Positions 1 to 6,115 are shown, counted from the first letter of the stretch. The stretch is 12,340 bases of DNA from Bacteroidota bacterium (GCA_021796135.1 JAJYOQ010000083.1:1-12340); one strand, 5' to 3'. Notes: generated from the sequence alone by a model not told the origin. Numbers and translations: made by a program.

Positions 1-19
1 TAATTAAGGCATAATAATT

Positions 20-316
20 ATGGCGACAAAAGAAGAAATATTGGAAGTCCTAAAAGGGGTAATTGATCCTGAAATCGGGTTGAATATTGTTGACCTTGGA
101 TTGGTCTATGAAGTCGAGTTTAATGAGAATGAAATTTCCATAACAATGACTTTAACAACTCCCGGCTGCCCAATGCACAATAGTATAACTGCATGGGTTG
201 AAAAAATCATAACCCAATTGGAGTCTGACGCTTCCGTAAAAATAAATCTCGTGTGGGAACCTAAATGGAGTCCCGATTTAATGTCTATAGAAGCCAGAAG
301 AGAATTAGGAATTTAA
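20..316 (+). CDS. MIP18/DUF59 family iron-sulfur cluster assembly factor
   Basis: The 98-residue protein is a complete single-domain member of the MIP18 (DUF59, SufT/PaaD-like) family, which helps build or deliver iron-sulfur clusters in the cytoplasm. Seen in the sequence: the N-terminal DPEIGLNIVDLGLVY block (residues 16-30), the TTPGCP motif with the conserved cysteine at residue 50, and a C-terminal tryptophan/proline-rich segment (VWEPKWSP) followed by a conserved ArreLGI end. Length is normal for the family. A short AAGG lies upstream of the ATG. The next gene follows after 14 bases on the same strand, so the two are probably co-transcribed. Which apoproteins it serves cannot be told; the neighbouring oxidase-like membrane protein is suggestive only. 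The window opens 19 bases upstream, so the operon start is not visible. Confidence 0.93.
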   Translation: MATKEEILEVLKGVIDPEIGLNIVDLGLVYEVEFNENEISITMTLTTPGCPMHNSITAWVEKIITQLESDASVKINLVWEPKWSPDLMSIEARRELGI

Positions 317-330
317 CTAAGGAGTAAAAA

Positions 331-786
331 ATGTTTACTACAGTCAGGTATTTTGTAAAAACAAGTATCATATTTTTAATTGTTGGAATTTTTACCGGAC
401 TTTATATGTCACTCAATAAGCATTTGTTTTACACCGGCTTTTCACCGGAATTAATATCTGCCCATACTCATATCATTCTCGTCGGTTCTATTATGATGAT
501 GATCATGGGAGTAGCATTGTGGTTTTTCCCCCGCGCCGAAAAAGATGACAAAAAATATAATCCGGATCTTATTCTTGTCACCTACTGGATAATGACAATA
601 TCTACCGCCTTAAGATTTTTATTTCAAGTGGTAGGCTCTTTTATAGAATTAAAATATATTGAAACGGGTATTTCTGTTTTTTCTACATTTCAAGTTTTAG
701 CAATTATTCTTTTCTTTTATGCGATGTGGGGAAGGATTAGAGGAGTCGGCAGCCAGTTCCGTGAAGCTAAAGGAGAAAAGTTTTAA
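331..786 (+). CDS. small heme-copper oxidase subunit I-like membrane protein
   Basis: This is a 151-residue integral membrane protein with four predicted helices (about residues 8-28, 43-66, 80-101 and 115-133) and charged loops. The second helix starts with SAHTHIILVG (His45, His47) and ends in a WFFP turn, resembling the histidine-bearing helix of cbb3/NorB-type subunit I. It is far shorter than a full catalytic subunit (usually more than 450 residues), so it cannot carry a complete heme/copper centre. It belongs with the short cbb3-subunit-I-like proteins found in Bacteroidota and relatives, whose role is unclear; heme binding is possible. A good ribosome-binding site (AAGGAG, six bases before ATG) supports the start. 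It follows the iron-sulfur factor by 14 bases. Its last 20 bases overlap, on the opposite strand, the end of the broken reading frame 767-1102. Confidence 0.85.
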   Translation: MFTTVRYFVKTSIIFLIVGIFTGLYMSLNKHLFYTGFSPELISAHTHIILVGSIMMMIMGVALWFFPRAEKDDKKYNPDLILVTYWIMTISTALRFLFQVVGSFIELKYIETGISVFSTFQVLAIILFFYAMWGRIRGVGSQFREAKGEKF

Positions 787-1102
787 TGGCTTTTGTAATA
801 GCAGATGGTTGCTTTAACCATGCACTTACATTTAGAATCCCCACAAGATGCTGCTCTACATCCTGAGGATAAAACAACTCTAAATTCACATCGGCTTTAT
901 TGTATAATGTTAAGATAAGTATGCTAAGGTTTTTGGTGGAGTTTTTGTCGGTTGGAAAATTGTGCCAATACTACTGTTTCATAAACTGACAAAGAGAGTC
1001 AAGCCACCCTACCCATTCTCCGGCGGAATATTTTTTTTGCTTTTTTCTTGAACTTAAACTTTTGCGTTTTAGAGCATAAGTCACATAATTGTTATAATGC
1101 AT
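767..1102 (-). pseudogene. candidate decayed partner (toxin?) of the Panacea antitoxin, broken by an amber codon
   Basis: Reading the minus strand from the ATG at 1102-1100 gives 43 codons, then one TAG at 973-971, then 67 more open codons to a TAG at 769-767, all in one frame (112 codons in total). The ATG lies inside the last codons of the upstream Panacea gene, whose TAA is at 1094-1092, so the frames overlap by 11 bases as in many toxin-antitoxin pairs. The first part is strongly basic (KRKSLSSRKKQKK) and continues into GEWVGWLDSLCQFMKQ; the second part reads like ordinary protein (for example NLELFYPQDVEQHLVGILN). No known toxin family is recognised. A dispersed repeat (885-982) covers the amber codon, so part of this frame may be inserted DNA rather than original gene. 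The 43-residue product could instead be a real small protein. Confidence 0.42.
885..982 (+). repeat. dispersed repeat, copy A
   Basis: This stretch aligns with 6242-6363 in the same orientation. Exact shared blocks are TATAATGTTAAGATAAG (903-919 and 6260-6276), TTTTTGTCGGTT (942-953 and 6322-6333) and AATTGTGCC (958-966 and 6338-6346), in the same order. Copy A is about 24 bases shorter, mainly because it lacks a G-rich segment seen at about 6297-6321. The element has no convincing ORF of its own. In copy A it lies inside the broken minus-strand frame downstream of the antitoxin gene. Confidence 0.7.
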
Positions 1103-2090
1103 TTAACTGTGGCGCATAGATTGAAAAATCGATTGTTGATTTATGTTTGACGTTATCAAGCCAAGCCTTTTCGTCATGTGCAATTTTTATGATTTCTGGC
1201 GTAGAAAGAGACTTGAATTTTTTCAATACTGTTTCCAAAATATTTAATTCTGCACTGCTGAATAAATTTGGATTGAAAGGTTTAAGTGGAACTATTTTTT
1301 CAGTTTCCTTTTCCTTTATAATAACGAATTCATTCGTCAGATAATTTTCAGATTCCAACAATCCAAAGATTAAACCATAGTCACAAGGAACTGTACCCAT
1401 AGGAAGAGCAATGTACTTACAACCGGAAATTGAGTAACCGGTATATTTATAGCTAGCAAAGTCAGAATAAAAAAGTAATTTATTAAGGCGTGTTTTCATT
1501 GATGCATTGTGTATGAAGTACAAAACCATGTTTGCAAATTTTTCATAGTTTGGGACACTAAAACCAGTATAACGGTTAGGGATAATAAAGTTGTCAAATA
1601 ATATTTGTTTTAACTCTTTTTCTCTAGCTTTATTTTTCAAGATTAAATCGATAAGGTCGTCTAATATTCTTTTTGAATTTTTAAGAATTTCCTTTTTACG
1701 CTGGATAATTTCCTTAAAGTCTAATGGATTCATAATAAGGCTAAGGAGTGTAGCGGTACTGGAAGAAGGCATTTCGCCATTTTCATAAAGACGATATTGG
1801 TTGGCGCCAAGTCCTAGGATTTCGGACATTTTAGCTGCAGATAAATTATATCTTTCTCTTACCGTTGTCAGCTGCTGTGGGAATGGGATAGAGTATTTTT
1901 CCCGGTACTGGTTATATACATAATTGATATTAATATTATCGATTTCGGTTGTAGTAAATTTTTCTTTGCAATTTTTACATGCGTAATAATATTCGAAAAC
2001 TTCAAAATCTTCAGTACGAAAAGAACTTGTTTTTTTTTCTACAAATAATTCCGATTTGCCTTCACATAAAGGACAATTTACTGATTTCAT
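1092..2090 (-). CDS. MqsA-type zinc-finger/HTH protein with C-terminal Panacea (DUF4065, SocA-like) antitoxin domain
   Basis: The 332-residue protein has three parts. Residues 1-50 form an MqsA-like zinc finger with CxxC pairs at Cys6/Cys9 and Cys38/Cys41. Residues about 73-122 form an XRE/MqsA-type helix-turn-helix (LSAAKMSEILGLGANQYRLY followed by ENGEMPS). After a charged helical linker, residues about 182-312 match the Panacea domain, with RLNKLLFYSDF, TGYSISGCKYIALPMGTVP and a final DEKAW. Panacea proteins neutralise varied toxins encoded next to them; the HTH should make this one a DNA-binding autorepressor. AGAAGG seven bases before the ATG supports the start. A promoter with an overlapping palindrome lies about 115-155 bases upstream. 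No intact toxin gene is adjacent: only the amber-interrupted frame 767-1102, which overlaps the stop. It may be an orphan antitoxin or may use a partner elsewhere. Phage or host regulation are alternatives. Confidence 0.88.
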   Translation of the reverse strand: MKSVNCPLCEGKSELFVEKKTSSFRTEDFEVFEYYYACKNCKEKFTTTEIDNININYVYNQYREKYSIPFPQQLTTVRERYNLSAAKMSEILGLGANQYRLYENGEMPSSSTATLLSLIMNPLDFKEIIQRKKEILKNSKRILDDLIDLILKNKAREKELKQILFDNFIIPNRYTGFSVPNYEKFANMVLYFIHNASMKTRLNKLLFYSDFASYKYTGYSISGCKYIALPMGTVPCDYGLIFGLLESENYLTNEFVIIKEKETEKIVPLKPFNPNLFSSAELNILETVLKKFKSLSTPEIIKIAHDEKAWLDNVKHKSTIDFSIYAPQLNAL

Positions 2091-2204
2091 TATAAAACCT
2101 TCTAATTAAAGTTATATGTTCGCTCTAAAAAATCGAAATATTCCAAATACTTAAATTTATCAAGGAAGCTTTCGCATTTCGGTTTATTATCAATTGACTT
2201 TAGC

Positions 2205-2245
2205 AATATATATTTGAGCTATTAAAATGTCAACTAAATAGTTGA
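2205..2245 (-). promoter_or_regulatory. promoter with overlapping palindromic operator for the Panacea/HTH gene
   Basis: On the minus strand TTGACA (2233-2228), a 17-base spacer and TATATT (2210-2205) form a near-consensus sigma70-type promoter directed at the gene starting at 2090, giving a leader of roughly 105-110 bases. The perfect inverted repeat TCAACTA-AA-TAGTTGA (2230-2245) shares bases with the -35 box, so a bound dimer would block RNA polymerase. A further half site CAACTA occurs at 2272-2277. That the MqsA-like HTH binds here is inference from position. Confidence 0.6.
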
Positions 2246-2307
2246 ATTAATTGAAATAATATTAAAATATACAACTATTGCTGTTGTTATAAGGCCTGAC
2301 TTATAAA

Positions 2308-2532
2308 GGGGATTTCTTCCCGCATACGGGACAGGCTCCGGCTTAAGCCGGATTCGAATGACAACTGCTTACTTCTGTCATATCGAAGGAGTTCTACGAC
2401 TGAGATATCCCATACTCAACTCGTTTGCCTGAGCTATTCGTGGGATTTCTACCTTCGGTCGAATGACAAATTTGATTGGGTTATTTGGAGAGAAATAATA
2501 TCGTTGTACTTCGACCGGAGGGAGAAATCCCC
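2308..2532. repeat. degenerate inverted-repeat (MITE/REP-like) intergenic element
   Basis: GGGGATTTCT (2308-2317) and its exact inverted copy AGAAATCCCC (2523-2532) bound a 225-base segment with no ORF. Inside are the hairpin CCCG-CATA-CGGG (2319-2330), a 16-base perfect palindrome TCCGGCTTAAGCCGGA (2337-2352), and the direct repeat TCGAATGACAA (2354-2364 and 2459-2469). This composition resembles the multicopy intergenic repeats of many Bacteroidota-group genomes. No target-site duplication was identified and no transposase is present, so mobility is only inferred. Confidence 0.5.
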
Positions 2533-2657
2533 TGAATATCGCTGTCTGCCATTTTTGTCACACCCAAGTCTTTTTTTTCTATTTTTTGACTAAATTTTCC
2601 CCACTTCTACTAGGCTTCTGCCAAGCCTATAACAGGCCTCCACTAAGCAAATAATTC

Positions 2658-2700
2658 TTGTCAAATTATTTCAGAAAAAAGTTTGACAAAATTGTCAAAC
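2658..2700. repeat. cluster of TTGTCAAA/TTTGACAA inverted motifs
   Basis: TTGTCAAA at 2658-2665 is followed by a tight palindrome GTTTGACAA-AA-TTGTCAAAC at 2681-2700, giving three copies of one 8-base motif within 43 bases. It lies in the gene-free stretch downstream of the PAP2 gene and about 570 bases upstream of the antitoxin gene. It could be an operator or a transcript hairpin. A nearby GC-containing stem AGGCTT-CTGCC-AAGCCT (about 2613-2629) is also seen. No gene start follows it closely, so its function is unknown. Confidence 0.4.
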
Positions 2701-2783
2701 ACTCATCCTCGTCTATTAGGGTGATAGGGTAAGAATCATTTACCAGCATAATAATAAATTCACATTCTTTCCAAAAAAAATCA

Positions 2784-3773
2784 TTAAAATTGGAAAGAGA
2801 AATTCAATCCGATTGGATTTATTTGAACAGCTGGCAACGTAGCAGAAGAGATTCCTGCAGAAGGATGTTTTGAAGAGTAAACTTTTCTATAATATTTTCC
2901 TACGGTAGAACCAATAGCATAAGACATAAATGCCGCGGCAATTGCATCTGAAAACCAATGCATCCCTCCCCTATTTACAGAAGAAACACCAAAAATAGTA
3001 TAAGCAACCAGACTATACCCAGCAATTTTAATCCAGGTCTTATCGGGATAATAATTTATTAGTGATGATACAACCGCCATTGTATTTGAAGTATGCCCTG
3101 AAGGCCAGCCCCAGAACATTCCTCCGCGTAAAAATCCGAAACGGAAAGTCTTACTTAAGCTTTCCATATCGCTATTATGTCGCCAATCCGGATTAGGTCT
3201 TCCAGTCAAAGCTTTCAAAGTTGAGTTATAAATTAACTCAATCAGACTTGCCTGTAATACAGCAAAGGAAGCCCCTAAAGTTTCATCATCATTTTTAATC
3301 TTACTATAGGCATATAATGATCCTCCCGCAATAAATGGCAGAAACATTCCGCTAAACACTACCGGATGTCCCAATTTACCGTATTCTTCATGTAGATTGA
3401 AATAATGCTCTACATTGTAATCAACATTTAGATTTACAAGTAATATTGTTGACGCAATACCGGCGAGATGATAATAAATATTCTTTCCCTTAAAGCTATC
3501 AAGGATATTATTCCCAAAATTTCCAAAGAGTAAAATATCCTGCGCACCTGGTGAAGATATATTAGGATTAACCGTACTTATTGTAAAATATATTCTTTTA
3601 TTTTGATTAAATATCGATTGATTGTTTAGACTAAGATTTATCTTCGTACCGGTCTGAAAATTATTAGTTATATCGGAGTTCAACTTTAAGGTCTGTGCAT
3701 TTATCTCCCCTGATATAACAAAAATCATTAAGCAGATGGATGACGCAAACATGATAAGTCTGTAATTATACAA
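2784..3773 (-). CDS. PAP2 superfamily phosphatase with N-terminal signal peptide
   Basis: The 329-residue protein begins with a signal peptide ending near INAQ (residue 27), followed by a polar region, several hydrophobic segments, and the PAP2 acid-phosphatase motifs. Motif 1 is KALTGRPNP (Lys187; Asn194 stands where the usual second arginine is). Motif 2 is PSGH (224-227, His227). Motif 3 is VNRGGMHWFSD with His272 and Asp276 in the normal H-x3-D spacing, but Val266 occupies the usual arginine position while an arginine sits at 268. The family removes phosphate from lipid phosphates such as undecaprenyl or phosphatidyl phosphates; the substrate is unknown. The first codon is TTG; an ATG 21 bases downstream is possible but would remove the only basic residue (Arg5) before the hydrophobic core. 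The end INPIGLNFSFQF resembles a terminal beta strand of envelope proteins. It is probably a separate unit from the upstream MNT gene, 174 bases away. Confidence 0.85.
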   Translation of the reverse strand: MYNYRLIMFASSICLMIFVISGEINAQTLKLNSDITNNFQTGTKINLSLNNQSIFNQNKRIYFTISTVNPNISSPGAQDILLFGNFGNNILDSFKGKNIYYHLAGIASTILLVNLNVDYNVEHYFNLHEEYGKLGHPVVFSGMFLPFIAGGSLYAYSKIKNDDETLGASFAVLQASLIELIYNSTLKALTGRPNPDWRHNSDMESLSKTFRFGFLRGGMFWGWPSGHTSNTMAVVSSLINYYPDKTWIKIAGYSLVAYTIFGVSSVNRGGMHWFSDAIAAAFMSYAIGSTVGKYYRKVYSSKHPSAGISSATLPAVQINPIGLNFSFQF

Positions 3774-3937
3774 TTTATTTCCGGATAAAATTAAGTTCTG
3801 CTAAAATAAATCATTATTGTAATAATTTCACTCCTTTAGAATTATTTTTTTGTGTGGGCAACATTATTTAACATCAAGGAAATAATTTTCCCGCAATTGC
3901 GGCAGTGTTTTATTGAAGAGTTTGTACGCAGTTCAAA

Positions 3938-3955
3938 CAGCTTATTATTAAGCTG
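3938..3955 (-). terminator. hairpin at the stop codon of the MNT gene
   Basis: CAGCTTA-TTAT-TAAGCTG forms a 7-base-pair stem that includes the stop codon of the nucleotidyltransferase gene (3948-3950). It is followed on the minus strand by only a short T run (TTTG), so termination would be weak. A second, perfect 12-base palindrome CCGCAATTGCGG lies about 40 bases further on (3891-3902), before the PAP2 gene. Together they may end the HEPN/MNT transcript. Confidence 0.3.
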
Positions 3956-4283
3956 AATAAATAACTCTCCCGTTTCTTTTAGCTTCACGAATAATCAAAG
4001 AGCTGTTATCTTTCCATTCTTCATCGGAATAATATAATATATCAACAGGTTTGTTAGTTTTTTTTACCAGATCTCTATTAAGATTCCTAAAAACTAATAG
4101 TCTTTCATCATAATTTTTTTTTCTAAAGCTTTTAGAAATAATAATAATATCAATATCATTACAATCCTTCAGAGAAAGATATGCAGAAGAACCGTAAATA
4201 ATAATCTTATTAAGCTCTACTTTTTTTTCTTCAAATGATTCTTTTATTGCTCCGGCAGCTATATCAATTTTTTTTGAATCCAT
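3948..4283 (-). CDS. MNT-type nucleotidyltransferase, antitoxin of a HEPN/MNT pair
   Basis: This 111-residue minimal nucleotidyltransferase shows the family signature GS-x10-D-x-D exactly: Gly31-Ser32, then Asp43 and Asp45 (NDIDI), with a third acidic residue at Asp81 in PVDILYY. These residues coordinate metal and nucleotide in MNT domains. In characterised HEPN/MNT (MntA/HepT-type) systems the MNT protein is the antitoxin and can AMPylate the HEPN toxin. The gene overlaps the end of the upstream HEPN gene by 25 bases, with GGAAG eight bases before its ATG inside that gene, so the two are translationally linked. The length is normal for the minimal family. The AMPylation role here is inferred from family and context. 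Confidence 0.88.
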   Translation of the reverse strand: MDSKKIDIAAGAIKESFEEKKVELNKIIIYGSSAYLSLKDCNDIDIIIISKSFRKKNYDERLLVFRNLNRDLVKKTNKPVDILYYSDEEWKDNSSLIIREAKRNGRVIYSA

Positions 4284-4666
4284 TTTAATACTTCCGATGT
4301 TTGTTCGTAAATTTTTTCAGAGTTCTTTTTATTAAATCCTTTCAAGATTAATTTTAAATCTTCCGGATATCTAGTAGGAATACTTTTATCGTTAATATAT
4401 TTTATAAACTCATCAATTTCTATCGGAATGTTTAATTCATATTTATCCGATATTTTTTCAATCAAATAATTTAGATTATGCGTCCTTTCCGGATCTTTCT
4501 TGAATACCTTTGCATAAATTGATTTTAAGCCCTTTTCAATGGATAGATGATCCATAAAAACCGAATATAGATATCTCTTTGATTTAAGCATAGCTTTCGC
4601 AGTCAATAAATCATACCTAGCTTGCTTAAGCCATTCTTCATGAGATTTATATTTTAGTTCATTCAT
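4259..4666 (-). CDS. HEPN domain protein, toxin-type partner of the MNT gene
   Basis: The 135-residue helical protein matches the HEPN fold of the nucleotidyltransferase-associated class: an ARYDLLTAKAML helix (residues 16-27), the long helix SVFMDHLSIEKGLKSIYAKV (35-54) with the conserved EK-lK core, then THNLNYLIEK (62-71) and the TRYPEDL turn (98-104). Many HEPN toxins are RNases with an R-x4-6-H motif; none is evident here, since Arg99 in TRYPEDL is not followed by a histidine. It may therefore be non-canonical or inactive as an RNase. It is the first gene of the pair and its 3' end overlaps the MNT gene by 25 bases, the usual toxin-antitoxin arrangement. No clear Shine-Dalgarno precedes the ATG. 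It could instead be a substrate-binding partner of the nucleotidyltransferase. Confidence 0.85.
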   Translation of the reverse strand: MNELKYKSHEEWLKQARYDLLTAKAMLKSKRYLYSVFMDHLSIEKGLKSIYAKVFKKDPERTHNLNYLIEKISDKYELNIPIEIDEFIKYINDKSIPTRYPEDLKLILKGFNKKNSEKIYEQTSEVLKWIQKKLI

Positions 4667-4728
4667 TAGTATCTATTACAAATTTAAAAAGAAAAATTCA
4701 AAATAAATAAATATAGCGCTATAATTCT

Positions 4729-5778
4729 TTAATCGGTTCCTTTTTTCTGCTGTTCGTTAGTTCTTTCATATCCCGGCGTAAACATTCTCTGAGATGAAGT
4801 TCCTCCTGCGGCGGATTCTATTGCTTTAATTGCAATTGTCTGAACTTGTTGACTGGCTTCATTTACCTTTTGAGTTAATTGTTTAATCTGTTCGGCTTGC
4901 TCTTTAATTTTGTTTTCCAAGGATAGAATCATTTGTTTGTTCAAATTTCTTTCCCCGGCAATTTCTTTTTGTTCAAGCTCTGATTGATGTTTGTACTTAA
5001 ACTCAATTTTTTCCAAAACTGATTTTTCAGTCTCTTTAATAGCATTCTCAAGCTGCTTCGGAAATTGCTCTACTTTTGATTTAAGCTCTGCAAGTCCCTT
5101 TTCCTTTTCTGCAATAGTTGATTCCCTTTCAACAAAATCTTTTTCAACGGATGCTTTTTTATCATGGAGTTCTTTTTCAAGTAGGACTTTTTTCTGCTCG
5201 TATGTGTCGATTTCCTTTTTCCTATTTAGCTGCAAATTATAATTATACTCTTCGTCTTCCCGCTGCCGTTCTTTTTTTAATTGGTTCTCTCTTTCTTTTT
5301 TTGAATTCTCATAACTTTCCTGCTCCTGTTTCCAAAGTATTCTCTTTTGCATCATTTCTTCTTCAAACACAGTTTTTTTATTTTCCATTTCAGCGTCAAA
5401 AGAAGTGCGTTTATCTTTTTGGGCAGTAAGTAAAGCCGAAAGAGTATCAGTGTTGGTTTTTATTTCATAGATTTCATTTAGATAGTTGCTCTCAATTTCG
5501 ATTGCCTTTTTTATGTCCTCAAGTTTTTTAAACTCCAGCGATAATTTTTCACTCACATTATCAAGTTCGCTCATAATCTCAATTTTAGCAGCTCCAATAC
5601 CGGTAACAATTTTTTCAACAGAATTATCAGATGCTTGTTTGACAATTTTATTTTCTTCATCCTTCTTCTTATCAGCTTTACGATCATCTTGTTTTTGCTC
5701 TTTTAATTTTGCGAGCGTTTCAGTGTAGGCTTGCAATATTTGATTCTTAGTGCTTTTTTCCGATATTTCTGTTGCCAT
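4729..5778 (-). CDS. long coiled-coil cytoplasmic protein of unknown function
   Basis: The 349-residue, lysine- and glutamate-rich protein has no signal peptide or membrane segment. Residues about 60-310 are heptad-like coiled coil, with the most charged part around 125-215 (runs such as KKERENQLKKERQREDEEY). The C-terminal part (about 305-330) changes to a conserved-looking NEASQQVQTIAIKAIESAAG block followed by a polar tail. AAGGA nine bases before the ATG supports the start. No enzymatic motif is visible. It is probably a filament-forming or scaffold protein. The HEPN/MNT pair lies 62 bases downstream on the same strand, but nothing shows a functional link. A 37-base inverted-repeat region upstream may be its control site. 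Confidence 0.75.
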   Translation of the reverse strand: MATEISEKSTKNQILQAYTETLAKLKEQKQDDRKADKKKDEENKIVKQASDNSVEKIVTGIGAAKIEIMSELDNVSEKLSLEFKKLEDIKKAIEIESNYLNEIYEIKTNTDTLSALLTAQKDKRTSFDAEMENKKTVFEEEMMQKRILWKQEQESYENSKKERENQLKKERQREDEEYNYNLQLNRKKEIDTYEQKKVLLEKELHDKKASVEKDFVERESTIAEKEKGLAELKSKVEQFPKQLENAIKETEKSVLEKIEFKYKHQSELEQKEIAGERNLNKQMILSLENKIKEQAEQIKQLTQKVNEASQQVQTIAIKAIESAAGGTSSQRMFTPGYERTNEQQKKGTD

Positions 5779-5834
5779 AATTATATTCCTTCAATTTTTA
5801 TCCATAAAATAATCACATATCCTCTTAAAGTGCA

Positions 5835-5871
5835 AGTGTCAATATAACGGGAAAACGAATATCTTGACACT
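5835..5871 (-). promoter_or_regulatory. inverted repeat upstream of the coiled-coil gene
   Basis: AGTGTCAA (5835-5842) and TTGACACT (5864-5871) are exact inverted copies, 57-93 bases upstream of the start codon at 5778. The proximal copy supplies a TTGACA on the minus strand, and TATGTG follows at a 17-base distance. The pair could be an operator enclosing a promoter. It is not near-consensus at -10, so this is tentative. Confidence 0.35.
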
Positions 5872-5976
5872 AAAACAAAGATTTTATTATCAATATTATA
5901 AAAAATATTTTTAACCGAATCAAATCAACTATTTTCTAAGAATCCATACCTTTAATACAAAAATGAACAAAGAAGA

Positions 5977-6008
5977 TTGACATTTTTCATTATAGAAATG
6001 TATCTTTG
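5977..6008 (+). promoter_or_regulatory. Bacteroidota-type promoter of tRNA-Arg
   Basis: TTGACA (5977-5982), 18 bases, then TATCTTTG (6001-6008) matches the TAnnTTTG -7 element recognised by the primary sigma factor of Bacteroidota and relatives. The tRNA begins 22 bases after the -7 box, a sensible distance for a short 5' leader. Position and match to the known consensus are the evidence. Confidence 0.65.
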
Positions 6009-6030
6009 CATAGAAACATTTTAATGTTCT

Positions 6031-6104
6031 GCGCCCGTAGCTCAACTGGATAGAGCTTTTGACTTCGGATCAAAAGGTTGAGGGTTCGAATCCTTCCGGG
6101 CGCA
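6031..6104 (+). tRNA. tRNA-Arg (anticodon TCG)
   Basis: A complete cloverleaf can be drawn: acceptor GCGCCCG (6031-6037) pairs with CGGGCGC (6097-6103); D stem GCTC/GAGC (6040-6043, 6053-6056); anticodon stem TTTGA/TCAAA (6058-6062, 6070-6074) with loop CTTCGGA, so the anticodon is TCG (6065-6067), reading CGA-type arginine codons; T stem GAGGG/CCTTC with loop TTCGAAT (6085-6091); discriminator A6104. CCA is not encoded and must be added by the CCA enzyme. No 3' direct repeat of the tRNA end, as expected for an integrated element, was found in the window. Confidence 0.97.
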
Positions 6105-6115
6105 CTCTCATAATG

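Noticed and set aside
971..973. TAG in the candidate partner gene as a recoded (pyrrolysine-type) codon
   Set aside because: Nothing in the window suggests amber recoding, and the candidate gene itself appears to end in TAG; decay or insertion is simpler.
885..982. Dispersed repeat read as an integron attC site
   Set aside because: GTTAAGA does not fit the GTTRRRY core, no matching RYYYAAC partner was found at a fitting distance, and there is no integrase in the window.
4991..5728. Plus-strand ORFs opposite the coiled-coil gene
   Set aside because: Phe/Ser-rich products are the usual antisense reading of Lys/Glu-rich coding DNA.
6031..6104. tRNA-Arg as an integration site of a mobile element
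   Set aside because: No duplicate of the tRNA 3' end was found in the window and no integrase gene lies beside it.
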